A stretch of 64,000 nt of DNA, from positions 1 to 64,000 of the forward strand of contig NZ_JAHESF010000010.1 of NCBI RefSeq assembly GCF_018598225.1, in the 5' to 3' direction. The stretch's first letter is position 1. Each line of letters opens with the position of its first letter. Shown piece by piece: positions 9,901 through 18,510 of the stretch. The notes below the pieces were generated by a model. It searched no databases. It saw only the letters and a program-made list of their open reading frames with translations, and was not told where the DNA came from. Origin of the DNA: Chryseosolibacter histidinae. GTDB lineage: Bacteria; Bacteroidota; Bacteroidia; Cytophagales; Cyclobacteriaceae. Both the position numbers and the translations under genes were made by a program.

Positions 9901-10611
9901 ACGCAACCTGATATGCGAGAAGATCTCCCGCAACGCCTGCTGCTGATCTTCCGCGCGCTTTTCAGCATCCACCGGGATCTGTACCGTGCCCAGGCTTTTT
10001 TTATAGGCGACGATCTTCGCAGGGATCTCGCTCACCGGGAGCACTTCATCTACCATATCGGTAGCGATAGCATTCCTCGGCATCTCATTGTACTCCGCCT
10101 CGCGTGGATTCTGCACAAAGGCCGAGCCACCCATCTCTTTCACCCTCTTCAGGCCCATGGATCCGTTGGCGCCGGTACCTGACAGCACCACACACACCGC
10201 CCGGGGGCCTTGCTCGTTGGCCAGTGTGCGGAAAAAAATATCTACTGGCGCCCTCCTGTCCTCTTCGCGGGTGTTCTGCGAAACAAGGATGTGTCCATCA
10301 GACATTGCCAGGTGCTGGTTGGGGGGAACAACGTATACATGGTTGGCCTCCACCTTCACCTTTTCGGTAACTTTGATCACGGGAATGTCTGATACCTGTT
10401 GCAACACTTCGGCAAGCTTGCTGTCATGGTCGGGCGAAAGGTGCAGAATAACAACATAGGCCATTCCGGATTTGGCCTCGACATGTTTAAAAAATACCTG
10501 CAATGCCTGGATCCCTCCCGCAGAAGCACCTATTCCCACCACCAGGAGATCGTTGGGTTCCGGCCTGCCGGGATTGTTGTCACTGTCAAAGCCTGAAGGA
10601 AATCCACTCAT
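6982..10611 (-). CDS. CheB-CheR-PAS-histidine kinase fusion protein
   Basis: This is a 1209-residue cytoplasmic fusion. Domains in order: CheB methylesterase-like (about 20-205; S30 in GASAGG, H57 in LHLSP), CheR methyltransferase (about 220-490; SAM-binding GCATGEEAY, then SCRNVLIYL), a long coiled coil (about 660-745, repeated EELQ/EELR), two PAS domains (about 755-865 and 880-995), HisKA with phospho-acceptor H994 in SHELKTP, and a HATPase with GIGIAGD and GMGLGL near the C-terminus. The usual CheB aspartate in GxGxDG is asparagine (N149, codon AAC), so esterase activity is uncertain. This architecture is known from many bacteria, where it senses or relays unknown signals without classic chemotaxis. 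No chemoreceptor gene is nearby. The next gene upstream is a stand-alone CheB. Confidence 0.92.
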   Translation of the reverse strand: MSGFPSGFDSDNNPGRPEPNDLLVVGIGASAGGIQALQVFFKHVEAKSGMAYVVILHLSPDHDSKLAEVLQQVSDIPVIKVTEKVKVEANHVYVVPPNQHLAMSDGHILVSQNTREEDRRAPVDIFFRTLANEQGPRAVCVVLSGTGANGSMGLKRVKEMGGSAFVQNPREAEYNEMPRNAIATDMVDEVLPVSEIPAKIVAYKKSLGTVQIPVDAEKRAEDQQQALREIFSHIRLRTGHDFSNYKRPTLLRRIERRINIRNLPDLPSYASFMVQNPEEVTSLLKDLLISVTNFFRDKKAFDVVEQEIIPAIIQKKKAGEQVRIWVPGCATGEEAYTLAMLCAEKTLSVIDAPKVQIFATDIDESAISFAREGMYTLNDAADVSPERLRRFFNKEGGGYRIRREIREMILFANHNFIKDPPFSHLDLISCRNVLIYLNQTAQERVLETFHFALKPSGFLLLGLSESAESASDLYTPYNREFHVFQTRQVPVRVYPVPESVPTFNFSQPVVVQTATIQTSQEYRARERMTLGDLHQRLLKQYAPPSVVVNGEYDIVHLSDRVGRYLQVTGGELTQNLLKMVRQELRLELRSALYQAVQRRTAVDARGLKVTINDRIETLNIHVRPVLREGDVAQGFILVVFEQISDEASQPDVALSSDEPVARHLEEELMRIKSQLRASIEQHEFQAEELKASNEELQAMNEELRSAAEELETSKEELQSINEELRTVNQELKVKVEETTLASNNLQNLINSVDIGTIFLDRSFRVALFTPPARMLFNLITNDIGRPLSDITNKLDYHHVIEDAEMVLEKLYTIEREVAAKDNRLFMMRVLPYRTEEDRINGVVITFFDITERKRSENSLRESEERFRAIVSQTAAGICQTDPEGRFILFNKKFGDILGFEEKELADKTLWDLVYKDDLERYKELYDRTQKKGISFDLELRMVCKDRSVRWLNVSVSAIGYRNGQSESAVAVFQDITERKALEQQKDEFISIASHELKTPVTSIKAYSELLLEKLARSQQPESASIMEKLNGQIDRLNFLVRDLLDTTKIADGHLQLHVEQFNLNELITGRLEELQRFSEKHELVFRQSSIKPITADRERIGQVLTNLITNAIKYSPSGGKITVSTEPDRGGIRVSVADQGIGIAGDVKHKVFDRFYRVSNPKMETFPGMGLGLYISAGIIKRHGGTIAVDSEPGKGSTFYFTLPYNGTN

Positions 10612-10738
10612 AAGATACTTGTACCGGTTATGGTTGTGGGCTTAGCGCCGTTATGCAAGTAATGAAAGGATTATAAGATTTCCAGCATGCCACGCATATT
10701 TAATCGTGTGACCAGAGCGTGCGCTTATCACATATCTG

Positions 10739-11776
10739 CTAGCTGCTTATTGCCTGCTGCCGGATGCTTTCTGTAGTAAGATGCTCGTGATTCAATACCG
10801 CCTGACGCACAATATGTGCCCGGCTCGCTGCCTCCTTCGCCTTTTTGAAATACATCGCTGCCAGCTTGGGTTGATTGATCTCGGCAAAGTGATCGCCCAT
10901 GTGGTTCAGCAGCCGCTCACTTTCCTGGATGCTGCGGATGGCGCTCCACAGGCTTTCCTCGATATTTTCAGTGATGGTAGCCAGCAAGCTGTCTGCGGAA
11001 AAAGCGTGTCCCGTATGACAGCGGAAGCGCATGCGTGCTCCTTCGCTGAAGGCAGCCAGCACACCATGACACTCAGGACATGTATACGGCGTGAGGCGTC
11101 CCTCATTCAGTAAATTGAACTTGATCGATTCATTTTCCATAGCAACACTTACCTCCATTTCTGTTCTCCTATCCATGTTACCCTTGTCATGACCGTTACC
11201 ATCAGGCACTTCTTCACCGGCAAGCCTGGCCAGCAACGCTGCCATTTCAGCTATCGGCGCTTTATAGTCGACATGCACTGCCTGCATTGCGTTTTGGGGC
11301 ATGGCTGACACCGCCGCGTCAGCGGGATCCTGCACTACAGCAAGGCCTCCATACGCCTTGATGGCCCACAACCCGGCAGTGCCATCATCCAGCGCGCCAG
11401 ACAGTATTACACCGATCACGCGTGGTCCATACGCAAACGCAGCCGAACGGAACAACGGATCTACGGCAGGCCGGAAGCGGTTCTCCTTCGGTCCGCGTGA
11501 GATCCGTACACGGTCTTTTTCAATGAGCAGGTGATAGTCAGGCGGCGCCACATAGATATGCCCTGGCCTGATCTCCTCCATATTGATCGCATGTGTGGCA
11601 GGTATCGCGCCTTTCCTGTTCAGCACTTCCGGCAGAATGCCCCTTACGTTGGGCGACATATGCCAAACAATGAAGATAGACGCCTGCAAACCTGCGGGCA
11701 AACTTGCCACCAGTTGCTGGATAGCCTCGAAGCCACCAGCCGAAGCACCTATCACAATGATGTTCCTCTTTTCCAT
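10739..11776 (-). CDS. Stand-alone CheB-type methylesterase with C-terminal zinc-finger-like region
   Basis: The N-terminal half is a CheB esterase domain with an intact triad: S12 in GASAGG, H39 in WHMSP and D131 in ALDDGTAG. It lacks the receiver domain of classical CheB. The C-terminal half carries a small putative metal site (C233-x2-C236, then C253 and H257 in RCHTGHAF) and a helical tail. I placed the start at the ATG at 11776 because it gives the family-typical MEKRNIIVIGASAGG opening; the frame can also be opened four codons earlier at a GTG (11788). The gene lies upstream of, and in the same direction as, the CheB-CheR kinase (127 bp gap), suggesting one signalling unit. The real substrate of such CheB proteins is not known. 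Confidence 0.88.
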   Translation of the reverse strand: MEKRNIIVIGASAGGFEAIQQLVASLPAGLQASIFIVWHMSPNVRGILPEVLNRKGAIPATHAINMEEIRPGHIYVAPPDYHLLIEKDRVRISRGPKENRFRPAVDPLFRSAAFAYGPRVIGVILSGALDDGTAGLWAIKAYGGLAVVQDPADAAVSAMPQNAMQAVHVDYKAPIAEMAALLARLAGEEVPDGNGHDKGNMDRRTEMEVSVAMENESIKFNLLNEGRLTPYTCPECHGVLAAFSEGARMRFRCHTGHAFSADSLLATITENIEESLWSAIRSIQESERLLNHMGDHFAEINQPKLAAMYFKKAKEAASRAHIVRQAVLNHEHLTTESIRQQAISS

Positions 11777-11885
11777 AACAGAGATCACACAATCTTTATA
11801 CCCCTGCAGGTATCAGATCCGAAAATTCAGGAAGGATCGATTTTTTTAAGCTAGTTCGTAGACGTAAATATCCGTAAATTTAACC

Positions 11886-12233
11886 ATGAAAAAGATCGTG
11901 TTTGCCGACGATGACTCCACCATCCAGGATGTGATCAACCTGATCCTGGAAGATGAATACAAGGTCACCATCTTTTCAAAAGGTGAGCCGTTGCTGAACA
12001 ATGAATTCGAGCTGCCAGACCTGTTTCTGCTCGATAAGCAACTGTCGGGTATTGACGGGCTCGAGGTATGCCGCTTCCTGAAAACCCAGGAATCGACCCG
12101 CCATATCCCTGTGATCATGATCTCGGCCACACCCAACATCTCCAGCCTCGCCAAAGCTGCAGGCGCCGACGGTGTGATCGAAAAACCCTTTCCCATTCAA
12201 CAGCTGCGCCAGCTCATTGCCACCTACATTTAG
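11886..12233 (+). CDS. Single-domain response regulator (CheY-like)
   Basis: The 115-residue product is one receiver domain. The acidic pocket is DDD at 8-10, the phospho-acceptor is D50 in FLLDKQLSG, and the conserved lysine is in EKPF near 100. No output domain follows, so it would act by protein contact or as a phosphate carrier between the surrounding kinases. It is divergent from the stand-alone CheB gene (109 bp between starts), so the pair may share a regulatory region. The 286 bp between it and the next gene hold nothing I can identify. Confidence 0.9.
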   Translation: MKKIVFADDDSTIQDVINLILEDEYKVTIFSKGEPLLNNEFELPDLFLLDKQLSGIDGLEVCRFLKTQESTRHIPVIMISATPNISSLAKAAGADGVIEKPFPIQQLRQLIATYI

Positions 12234-12519
12234 CAACACCGCAGCGCTGCTCCAACGCGCAGTTGTTCAGCACTTCCAATTGTTTTTATAGAGTTTTCTC
12301 CACAGGCCAGCCAGGGCCGCTGGTGCGACAATGATGCTCATGTTTTTTAACCTTTCGCTGCAAAGTGCCGCAGAACCCGCCACTTTCACCTTAAAACGCC
12401 CCACAAATTTTCGTGCCAGTAAGATTCTTACGGAAGCCGTCTTTTCGCCACGAAGAAACGGTCGCGTGGGCAGGTGACATTTTTGCAACGCGGCACTGCT
12501 GAGTAAAAACACCATTGGT

Positions 12520-12936
12520 ATGGAAAACGAAAAAGATGTTATCAAACACAATATTGTATTGGTCGAGGACGACAGCGATGCCTGTGCCATTCTTACGACC
12601 ATACTTACTGAACAAGGATATGTTGTGGATTCGATGCCGGAGGGGCGAATGCTGCTGGAGCCAACTGGCAGGCTACCGGACCTTTATATCCTCGACAATT
12701 CGATCCCTACCATTGAAGGGATCGCGCTCTGTAAATACCTGAAGCTTCAGCCCATCGCCAAACAGATACCGGTGCTGATCATGTCGGCCGACCATGGCAT
12801 CATGCGAAAGGCCTACCTGGCAGGCGCTGCTTCTTTTTTGCCCAAGCCGTTCGACAGTGAAGATCTGCTGCAACAGGTGCAGGCGTTGCTGTGCAAGCAT
12901 GAACCGCAACTGCTGCCAGCTTCAGGTGATCATTAG
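12520..12936 (+). CDS. Single-domain response regulator
   Basis: This 138-residue receiver domain has the acidic pair in VEDDSD (about 16-20), phospho-acceptor D59 in YILDNSIP and the lysine in PKPF near 110. A short N-terminal leader precedes the first strand. No DNA-binding or enzymatic output is fused. It is convergent with the large hybrid kinase gene, from which a strong bidirectional terminator separates it. It is likely a partner of one of the nearby kinases. Confidence 0.9.
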   Translation: MENEKDVIKHNIVLVEDDSDACAILTTILTEQGYVVDSMPEGRMLLEPTGRLPDLYILDNSIPTIEGIALCKYLKLQPIAKQIPVLIMSADHGIMRKAYLAGAASFLPKPFDSEDLLQQVQALLCKHEPQLLPASGDH

Positions 12937-12965
12937 CAAAATACAAGTGCCTGTTCATAATTCGA

Positions 12966-12995
12966 AAAAGAGGTCCTCACAGGGGGACCTCTTTT
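12966..12995. terminator. Bidirectional intrinsic terminator
   Basis: A perfect 11-bp stem (AAAAGAGGTCC at 12966-12976 with GGACCTCTTTT at 12985-12995) closes an 8-base loop. A-rich and T-rich flanks give U-tracts in both directions. It lies between the stop of the plus-strand response regulator (12936) and the stop of the minus-strand kinase (13020). Confidence 0.9.
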
Positions 12996-13019
12996 ATTTT
13001 ATGGCTATCGCTTTGTTGT

Positions 13020-13502
13020 TCAAACAGGGAAATAACACGAAAAGACCGCTCCCTCTCCTAATTTCCCTTTGGCAGTCATAAAACCTTTGTGATTCTGCAC
13101 TACCTTTTTACAGATGGCCAGGCCCATGCCGGTGCCGGGAAACTCTGCCTTGTCATGCAGGCGCTGAAACATGAGAAAGATCTTTTCTGCGTATTGTTCG
13201 TCGAAACCTATTCCATTGTCGGCCACTTCAAGCTCAAAATACCGTGTATCCGGATCAGCCTGGGGCACACCGGTTTCCTTTCCCTGCACGAAACGTCCCG
13301 AGATGCGGATCTGAGGCGTATTGCCCGGCGGTTGAAACTTGATGGCGTTGGCAATAAGGTTCTGCAAAAGCTGCGATAGTTGCAAAGGATTTCCCTGCAA
13401 TACAGGCAGGTCTGTAGATTCGATGCGTGCATTGCTGTTCTGGATCATTTCACCAAGGTCACTGAGCACCACCTGTAACTGGTCATTGAGGTTTACCGGC
13501 AC
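13020..13502 (-). pseudogene. Detached HATPase end of the hybrid histidine kinase (3' part of a frameshifted gene)
   Basis: This 160-residue frame is a complete HATPase domain: N-box LLQNLIANAIKF, G1 DNGIGFDEQ, and GTGMGLAICKKVV, ending GEGAVFSCYFPV. It lacks its own HisKA; that domain lies at the end of the overlapping upstream frame (13493-16654). Reading this frame upstream of its GTG gives PAFKTVPVNLND, which continues naturally from the HisKA helix of the other frame, so the two are halves of one gene separated by a one-base shift near 13515-13519. The alternative is a coupled start at the GTG eight bases before the TAA of the upstream frame; no Shine-Dalgarno sequence supports that. Confidence 0.75.
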
Positions 13503-16500
13503 GGTTTTAAACGCGGGCCTGTGGTTGCCCTCGAAAAAGCCAGGATATCATCGATGAGCGCGTTCATTCTTGTAACGGAGTCCTGGATCTTTCTTGCGTA
13601 GCTCCTGCCCTTTTCGGTCATCACCTGAACTTCGCGCTCGATGAGCTCCTGGGTGAAGAGCCGGATCTTGCGCAGTGGTTCGCGCAGATCGTGGCTGGCA
13701 ATAAAAGCAAAGTTCGTCAGCTCCTCGTTCACAATGCTCAGTTCCTCATTCTTCCGAAGCAAGTGTATGTTCTGCTTCTCTATGTGCAAACGGCTTTCCT
13801 CCAGCTGGCTGGTGCGCTCCCGCACGCGCTGCTCCAGCTCGCGGTTCCTGCTGTTCAGCTCCTGCGCGGCGATGTTGCGCATGGCAGATACCTGGATCCT
13901 TGCCTGGATGAGCACCCTCAGCTCCCGTGGCGAGAATGGCTTCACCAGGTAGTCATCCGCGCCCGACTGGATGCCTTCTATCTTTGCTTCTTCTCCTGAA
14001 CGCGCCGACAGCAGCACCACCGGAATGCGCGCAAAACGTTCGCGGCTTTTCATCACGCTCACCAGGCCGTGCCCGTCCAGCTCGGGCATCATCACATCGG
14101 CCAGCACCAGGTCAGGCTTCAGGCCCTGTTCCATCACGTCGATCGCTTTTTTCCCGTTCTCAACGGCTACTATACGGTAGTCGTCAGACAACACCTGTGT
14201 GAGGTATTGACGCATATCGGCGTTGTCATCGGCCAGCAGTATGACTGGTTTACCGCTGGTATCGCGTTTCTCCGTCAGCGCCTTCACACCGCCTGGCCTT
14301 GTATCCTGAAGCCAGCTTGCTGCCTCCTGGAAGTATGATAGGGATAACGTTGTTTCGGGCAACCTGTCTGTTGACTCAAAGATCTGTTTGGGCGGCAGGT
14401 GCGCTTTACCTTTCGGGATGGTGACGGTGAACGTTGTGCCAACGCCCGGCTCGCTCTTCACTTTGATCGATCCGCCGTGCAGGGTCACCAGCTCTTTCAC
14501 CAGCGCCAGGCCGATGCCCGTGCCCTCGTAGGTGCGCGCTTTCACACCTTCTATGCGCACAAACCGGTCAAAGATCTTCGCCACATTGTCCGGTGCAATG
14601 CCGGCACCCGTATCGCGTACATAAAGCTTCACGTGCCTTTGTTTGGACCGCACGGCCACTTCGATCTTGCCGCGAAGCGTGAACTTGAATGCATTCGACA
14701 GCAGGTTGAGCACGATCTTCTCCCACATCTCGCGGTTCACATAAACATGGTCGGCCCCGGGATCTGCCTTCACCACGAATTTCAGTCCCGCTTTCTCTAC
14801 GGCAGCACGGAAATTGGCAGCCAGCTCCCCCGTAAATCCGGCGAGATCGGTTGGCTGGAAAAACGCTTCCAGCCTGCCGGCCTCGATGCGTGAAAAATCC
14901 AGCAGGGTATTGACGAGCTTCTGCAGGCGGATACCATTCCGGTGCACCATTTCCAGTTTCTGCAAGTCCTGCGCAGGTAACGTATTACCGTGCTTTACGA
15001 GGTCTTCCAGCGGGCCCAGCAACAACGTAAGGGGTGTGCGGAACTCGTGGCTCACATTGCTGAAGAATTTTGTCTTGGCACGGTCAAGCTCCCTCAGCCT
15101 GCTGTTGAGCTCTTTCAGGCGATCGAATTCCGTTACGGCAGTAATGTCGAAGTCGACTCCCAGCACTTTCCAGGGATTGTTGTTTTCATCATTGATCACC
15201 ATTGCCTTCACCTTGAGGGTCTTACGCTTGCCTCCCGCGGTGATGTTGATGATCTCTTCGAAGGGGGCCGGGTCGTATTTCAAATGACGCACGATCTTTT
15301 CAGCCACTGCCACATCTTCTTTCGAGGCAAACTGCAGATACGTTTCAGGTCCCACCTTCGTGCCTGACGGTATCTCAAAGATGGTATACATCCCCTCCGA
15401 CCACGTGAACTGGTTATCAGGCAGGATAAATTCCCAGCTTCCGATGCCGGCCACGGCTTCTGTCTGCCGAAGGATCTGGAAGTTCTTCATCAGCTCCTGT
15501 GCAGCCTCCTTGTCGGAGGTAATGTCTTCGGCACTTACGATCACCAGATCGCTCATCCTGGCATAGACACCGCGAAACCATCCTTTCACGTTCCTGTCCT
15601 GGTGATAGAACTCGTTCACCGCGCGTTCTCCTGTTTGCATTACCTGGCGCATCAGGGCAAGGCTGCCATTGACGCCGGCCTCCGGAAAAATATCCGTATA
15701 TTTTTTGCCGATCACATTCTGACCCTGCGCCATGGCCTTCAGAAGTTTGTTGGCCATCACCCACTCGAAATCCACGATCGCTCCATGCGCATCGCGGATA
15801 GGCCTGAGCACGCTCAACGCAACAATGTCTGACTGAATCACAGACTCCAGCAGTTTGTGCTTTTCGGCCAGCTCCGCCTGTTGTGTCTTGATGGTATGGG
15901 TGAACTTTTCATACCTGGTAACATCCTGAACAGTTCCTATCAGGTAATTCTCATGGCTTTTCGACTCATACGGCATGCCTTTACACCGGAGGTAACGGGT
16001 CTCACCATCGGGTGAGATCACACGGAACTTCACTGTAAATATTTTGAACTGTTCCTTTCCCGCAGCCAGCGCATACCATACCCGCTCACGGTCTTCAGCA
16101 ACAATGCATTGCATGAACGGCTCCCACCCCGTCATGGTACGGCCCAGACGCAGGCTGAAAATACGGCTGAGGTTCGATGAGATGTTGAGCACATCGGTGT
16201 GCAGGTTCCAGCGCCAGCACCCTGCAGACGATACCTCTTCCGCATATTCAAAGGTTTTCAATTTTACCTCCGTGTCGTTCGTAGCATCGTCCCAATCAGC
16301 CAACGATGGCTTCGTGCGTTGCGTATCCACGAACGTACCACTTCCCCGCAGCGATTTTATTTCGCCGGAAGCGTTGATCACACGGATGTTAAAATCTATG
16401 GATCTGTTTCGCGACCGGGAGTCCAGCAGCTCGAGAAAAGCGCGAAGGTCGTCCGGGTAGATGAGGTTATTACTATTGTGTATGTTGATCAGGTAATCGT

Positions 16501-16654
16501 AGGTAACAGGAAGCGCAAAGGTATCGTGCAACGACCCAAGAACTCCATCTTCCAGATGCCAGAATCCATCGAACGTCAGCAACCGCGATTTTACGATGAG
16601 CTCCAATTCGTTGTTGATCACCGTATCATTTCCGGTTGAAAGAGTCATTTCCAT
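13493..16654 (-). pseudogene. Multi-PAS hybrid histidine kinase, 5' part of a frameshifted gene
   Basis: Domains in order: several PAS-like domains (about 25-510, with linkers such as GTVQDVTRYEKF), a first HisKA with SHEFRTPLTLLL, a HATPase with NLLSNAFKF, DTGAGIAP and GTGIGLALV, a receiver domain with ADDNADMRQ and LADVMMPELDG, a coiled coil, then a second HisKA with SHDLREPLRKIR. Immediately after that helix the frame runs into RLKPCR and stops, while the matching HATPase continues in another frame at 13020. Start: the frame opens earlier with TTG (16687), but the ATG at 16654 (MEMTLSTGN) is more likely. The repaired protein would be about 1210 residues. A sequencing error in the GGGCC run at 13515-13519 is as likely as a real mutation. 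Confidence 0.8.
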
Positions 16655-17092
16655 AGCTTGTGGTTTAAAATGAACGACAGGTAGCAAGGCAGGTGACCCT
16701 TCCGGGTTGGTATCGAATATACGGAGATATGCCTTAAACCTCTAAGGGACAGGGCTCCGGATTAAAAAAAAATTCACCAATGTAAAATTATAGCACTTGC
16801 AAGGTCAAAAGCCAAGATCGGTATCCTCTCGCCTGCAAGAAAACGCAGCAGCTATAAAAAACTGTGCCAGCAGTCTCAGCACTTACGTGTAAAGGAATCG
16901 TTGTAAAACATCCATCATCAACGCGTTCGGTCCATTGCATCCAACTGGTCCGGCGGCTTCCTTCATTTTTGCAATTATGTAATGGCGATCAGGCTTCATG
17001 GGGGTCATAAGGCTAATGCAGTCGAGAAAAATATGCAGGTGGCACGAATTTTTGCGTCGGAGTTTTGGGCTAATTTTCAATAAAAAAAACTG
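16655..17092. other. Intergenic region between divergent signalling genes, no gene seen
   Basis: This gap of 438 bp separates the divergent hybrid kinase and a response regulator and should hold both promoters. AT-rich stretches occur at about 16760-16795 and 17070-17090. A TTTTTG word at 17049 and TAATTTTC at 17071 vaguely recall the Bacteroidota -33/-7 pattern, but the spacing is short. The 65-residue frame at 16883-17080 on the minus strand looks like chance. No stem-loop of note was found. Confidence 0.4.
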
Positions 17093-17479
17093 ATGAACGT
17101 GCTGATTGTTAGTGATGACGAAGAAGACAGCCAGGTACTGTTTGAAGCCATTGGAGAGATGCTACCGGACACCGTGTGCTGCATGGCCGATACCGCCATT
17201 CAGTGTTTGAAGCTTGTAGCGGATCTGCCGGCTGCACCGGATTTTATCTTTCTCGACAGCAGGTTGCCTGACATGTCAAGCGACGAGTGTCTTGAAAAAC
17301 TGGTGACCAATCCGAAACTGATCAGCACTAAATTTATTATGTACGCAGGATTGGGAGGGCCGGAACTGGAAAAACGATTCATGGAGCGGGGCGCAGACTA
17401 TTTCCTTGAAAAACCTGGCTCCATCACACAATTGCGTCATGCGCTGAGCCAGATCTTTCACATCAGTGTTCCATCTTAA
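17093..17479 (+). CDS. Single-domain response regulator
   Basis: The 128-residue receiver domain has its acidic cluster at DDEED (8-12), phospho-acceptor D55 in FLDSRLPD and the lysine in LEKPGS near 110. It has no fused output domain. It is divergent from the hybrid kinase gene, in the arrangement often seen for a kinase and its receiver partner. It is the third output-less receiver within 5.6 kb. Confidence 0.9.
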   Translation: MNVLIVSDDEEDSQVLFEAIGEMLPDTVCCMADTAIQCLKLVADLPAAPDFIFLDSRLPDMSSDECLEKLVTNPKLISTKFIMYAGLGGPELEKRFMERGADYFLEKPGSITQLRHALSQIFHISVPS

Positions 17480-17505
17480 AAGAAATAAAAAGCAAGGAAG
17501 CTTCA

Positions 17506-17700
17506 CTAAGCCTTGTGCTGAAGGTCTCCGGCGATCGACAACCTGTGGCCGTTATCCGGCGCGTACATCCCGTAAGGAACAGGCTCGCGGTTGGGCTCGT
17601 CCAGAAGCTTCTTTCCATTGCGGATGGTGAGGAACCATACCAGGAGCACGATCAGGATAACAATACCGGTTAACAACCAGCCTAAGATGGGTGAGCGCAT
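17506..17700 (-). CDS. Small single-pass membrane protein of unknown function
   Basis: This 64-residue protein has one strong transmembrane helix (about residues 7-26, WLLTGIVILIVLLVWFLTI), a basic stop-transfer patch (RNGKK) and a polar tail rich in Pro, Asn and Asp. I do not recognise a family. It lies 26 bp from the convergent receiver gene and about 100 bp downstream of the DsbA-like gene in the same direction, so it could be the last gene of that stress-related group. Confidence 0.55.
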   Translation of the reverse strand: MRSPILGWLLTGIVILIVLLVWFLTIRNGKKLLDEPNREPVPYGMYAPDNGHRLSIAGDLQHKA

Positions 17701-17802
17701 AGTTTGTTTGTTTATTTATCCGAAGTTATAAAATCAATACCTGCCAGGCAACCTCCGGATCGTGCAGCGGTGTAACTTCCCGCACGGCATCAGGCCTTTG
17801 GA

Positions 17803-18510
17803 TCATTCAGCAAGATCAGGTTCGATCGCCCGTTCAACTACCTGCTGTAAGATCTCATAGGGCCGGTAACCTACCAATATAACACCTTCTGCTTTTTTTA
17901 AATTGTGAATTGTTAAAGTTGGATAGCGGCCAATGTTATGGAATCTTGCCTGGCGAAGATCATTCCTGAACGGCTCAAGGCCACTTCCGTTCTTCCAGTC
18001 GCGCTTAAACCTGCTGAAACTGAAATGGGCCCCGGCGTCTTCCATTTTTTTTGCGATCGTCAAAAGCACTTCCGGTTTCGAAATGTTCAAGCCCTCTTCC
18101 ATCAGTGCCTTTCGCATATTCAGAAGCAATTGTTCTTCTGCAGCCTGCGACTGAAGCCCGGCTGTTTTTGCAGCAATGCACGGTGGGTATGAGGACGCCG
18201 GCGGGTCTTCATGCCAGATGCTGTATTTCATTTTTACCCGGGTGACTTCGCTTGCATGCATCCAGACCGGTCCCATCTGTAAAGGATTTGATACAGCATT
18301 CATAGGGTCCTCATATGTTTTCCAATCGGGTATCATGCCACACAAGACATACTGGTATTGTATGTGCCCGTCAAACGCACGCAAGAGCTTCTGCCAGTGT
18401 TGTTCAAACGCCCAGCTCCAGCAGCAAAGCGGGTCAGTGTAAAATGTTATTTTAACCTGACCCGCCTTCTGATCATTTGCCTTTTTTACTTGTGGACTTT
18501 CCTTTAGCAC
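17803..18510 (-). CDS. DsbA-family (FrnE/SpxH-like) thioredoxin-fold protein with CCWS active site
   Basis: The fold is visible from the opening strand VKITFYTDPLCCWSW, the helical insert (about 90-170) and the cis-proline strand RYPTLTI near the C-terminus. The usual CxxC motif of this family (DPLCSWC) reads C29-C30-W31-S32 here, so the resolving cysteine is at the neighbouring position rather than two residues on. Such proteins act in disulphide exchange or as adaptors. The only ATG in frame (18633) would overlap the catalase gene by 160 bp and add a basic low-complexity stretch. I prefer the GTG at 18510, which has AGGTG a few bases upstream; it still overlaps the catalase gene by 38 bp, suggesting coupling. 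This start is not certain. Confidence 0.75.
   Translation of the reverse strand: MLKESPQVKKANDQKAGQVKITFYTDPLCCWSWAFEQHWQKLLRAFDGHIQYQYVLCGMIPDWKTYEDPMNAVSNPLQMGPVWMHASEVTRVKMKYSIWHEDPPASSYPPCIAAKTAGLQSQAAEEQLLLNMRKALMEEGLNISKPEVLLTIAKKMEDAGAHFSFSRFKRDWKNGSGLEPFRNDLRQARFHNIGRYPTLTIHNLKKAEGVILVGYRPYEILQQVVERAIEPDLAE

Noticed and set aside
17049-17078. TTTTTG and TAATTTTC as a Bacteroidota-type promoter for the receiver gene.
   Set aside because: The spacing between the boxes (about 16 bp) is shorter than the usual ~19 bp and the last box base does not fit; not strong enough to annotate.
16883-17080. Minus-strand frame of 65 codons in the gap before the receiver gene at 17093.
   Set aside because: No recognisable feature, and it covers the region expected to hold promoters.
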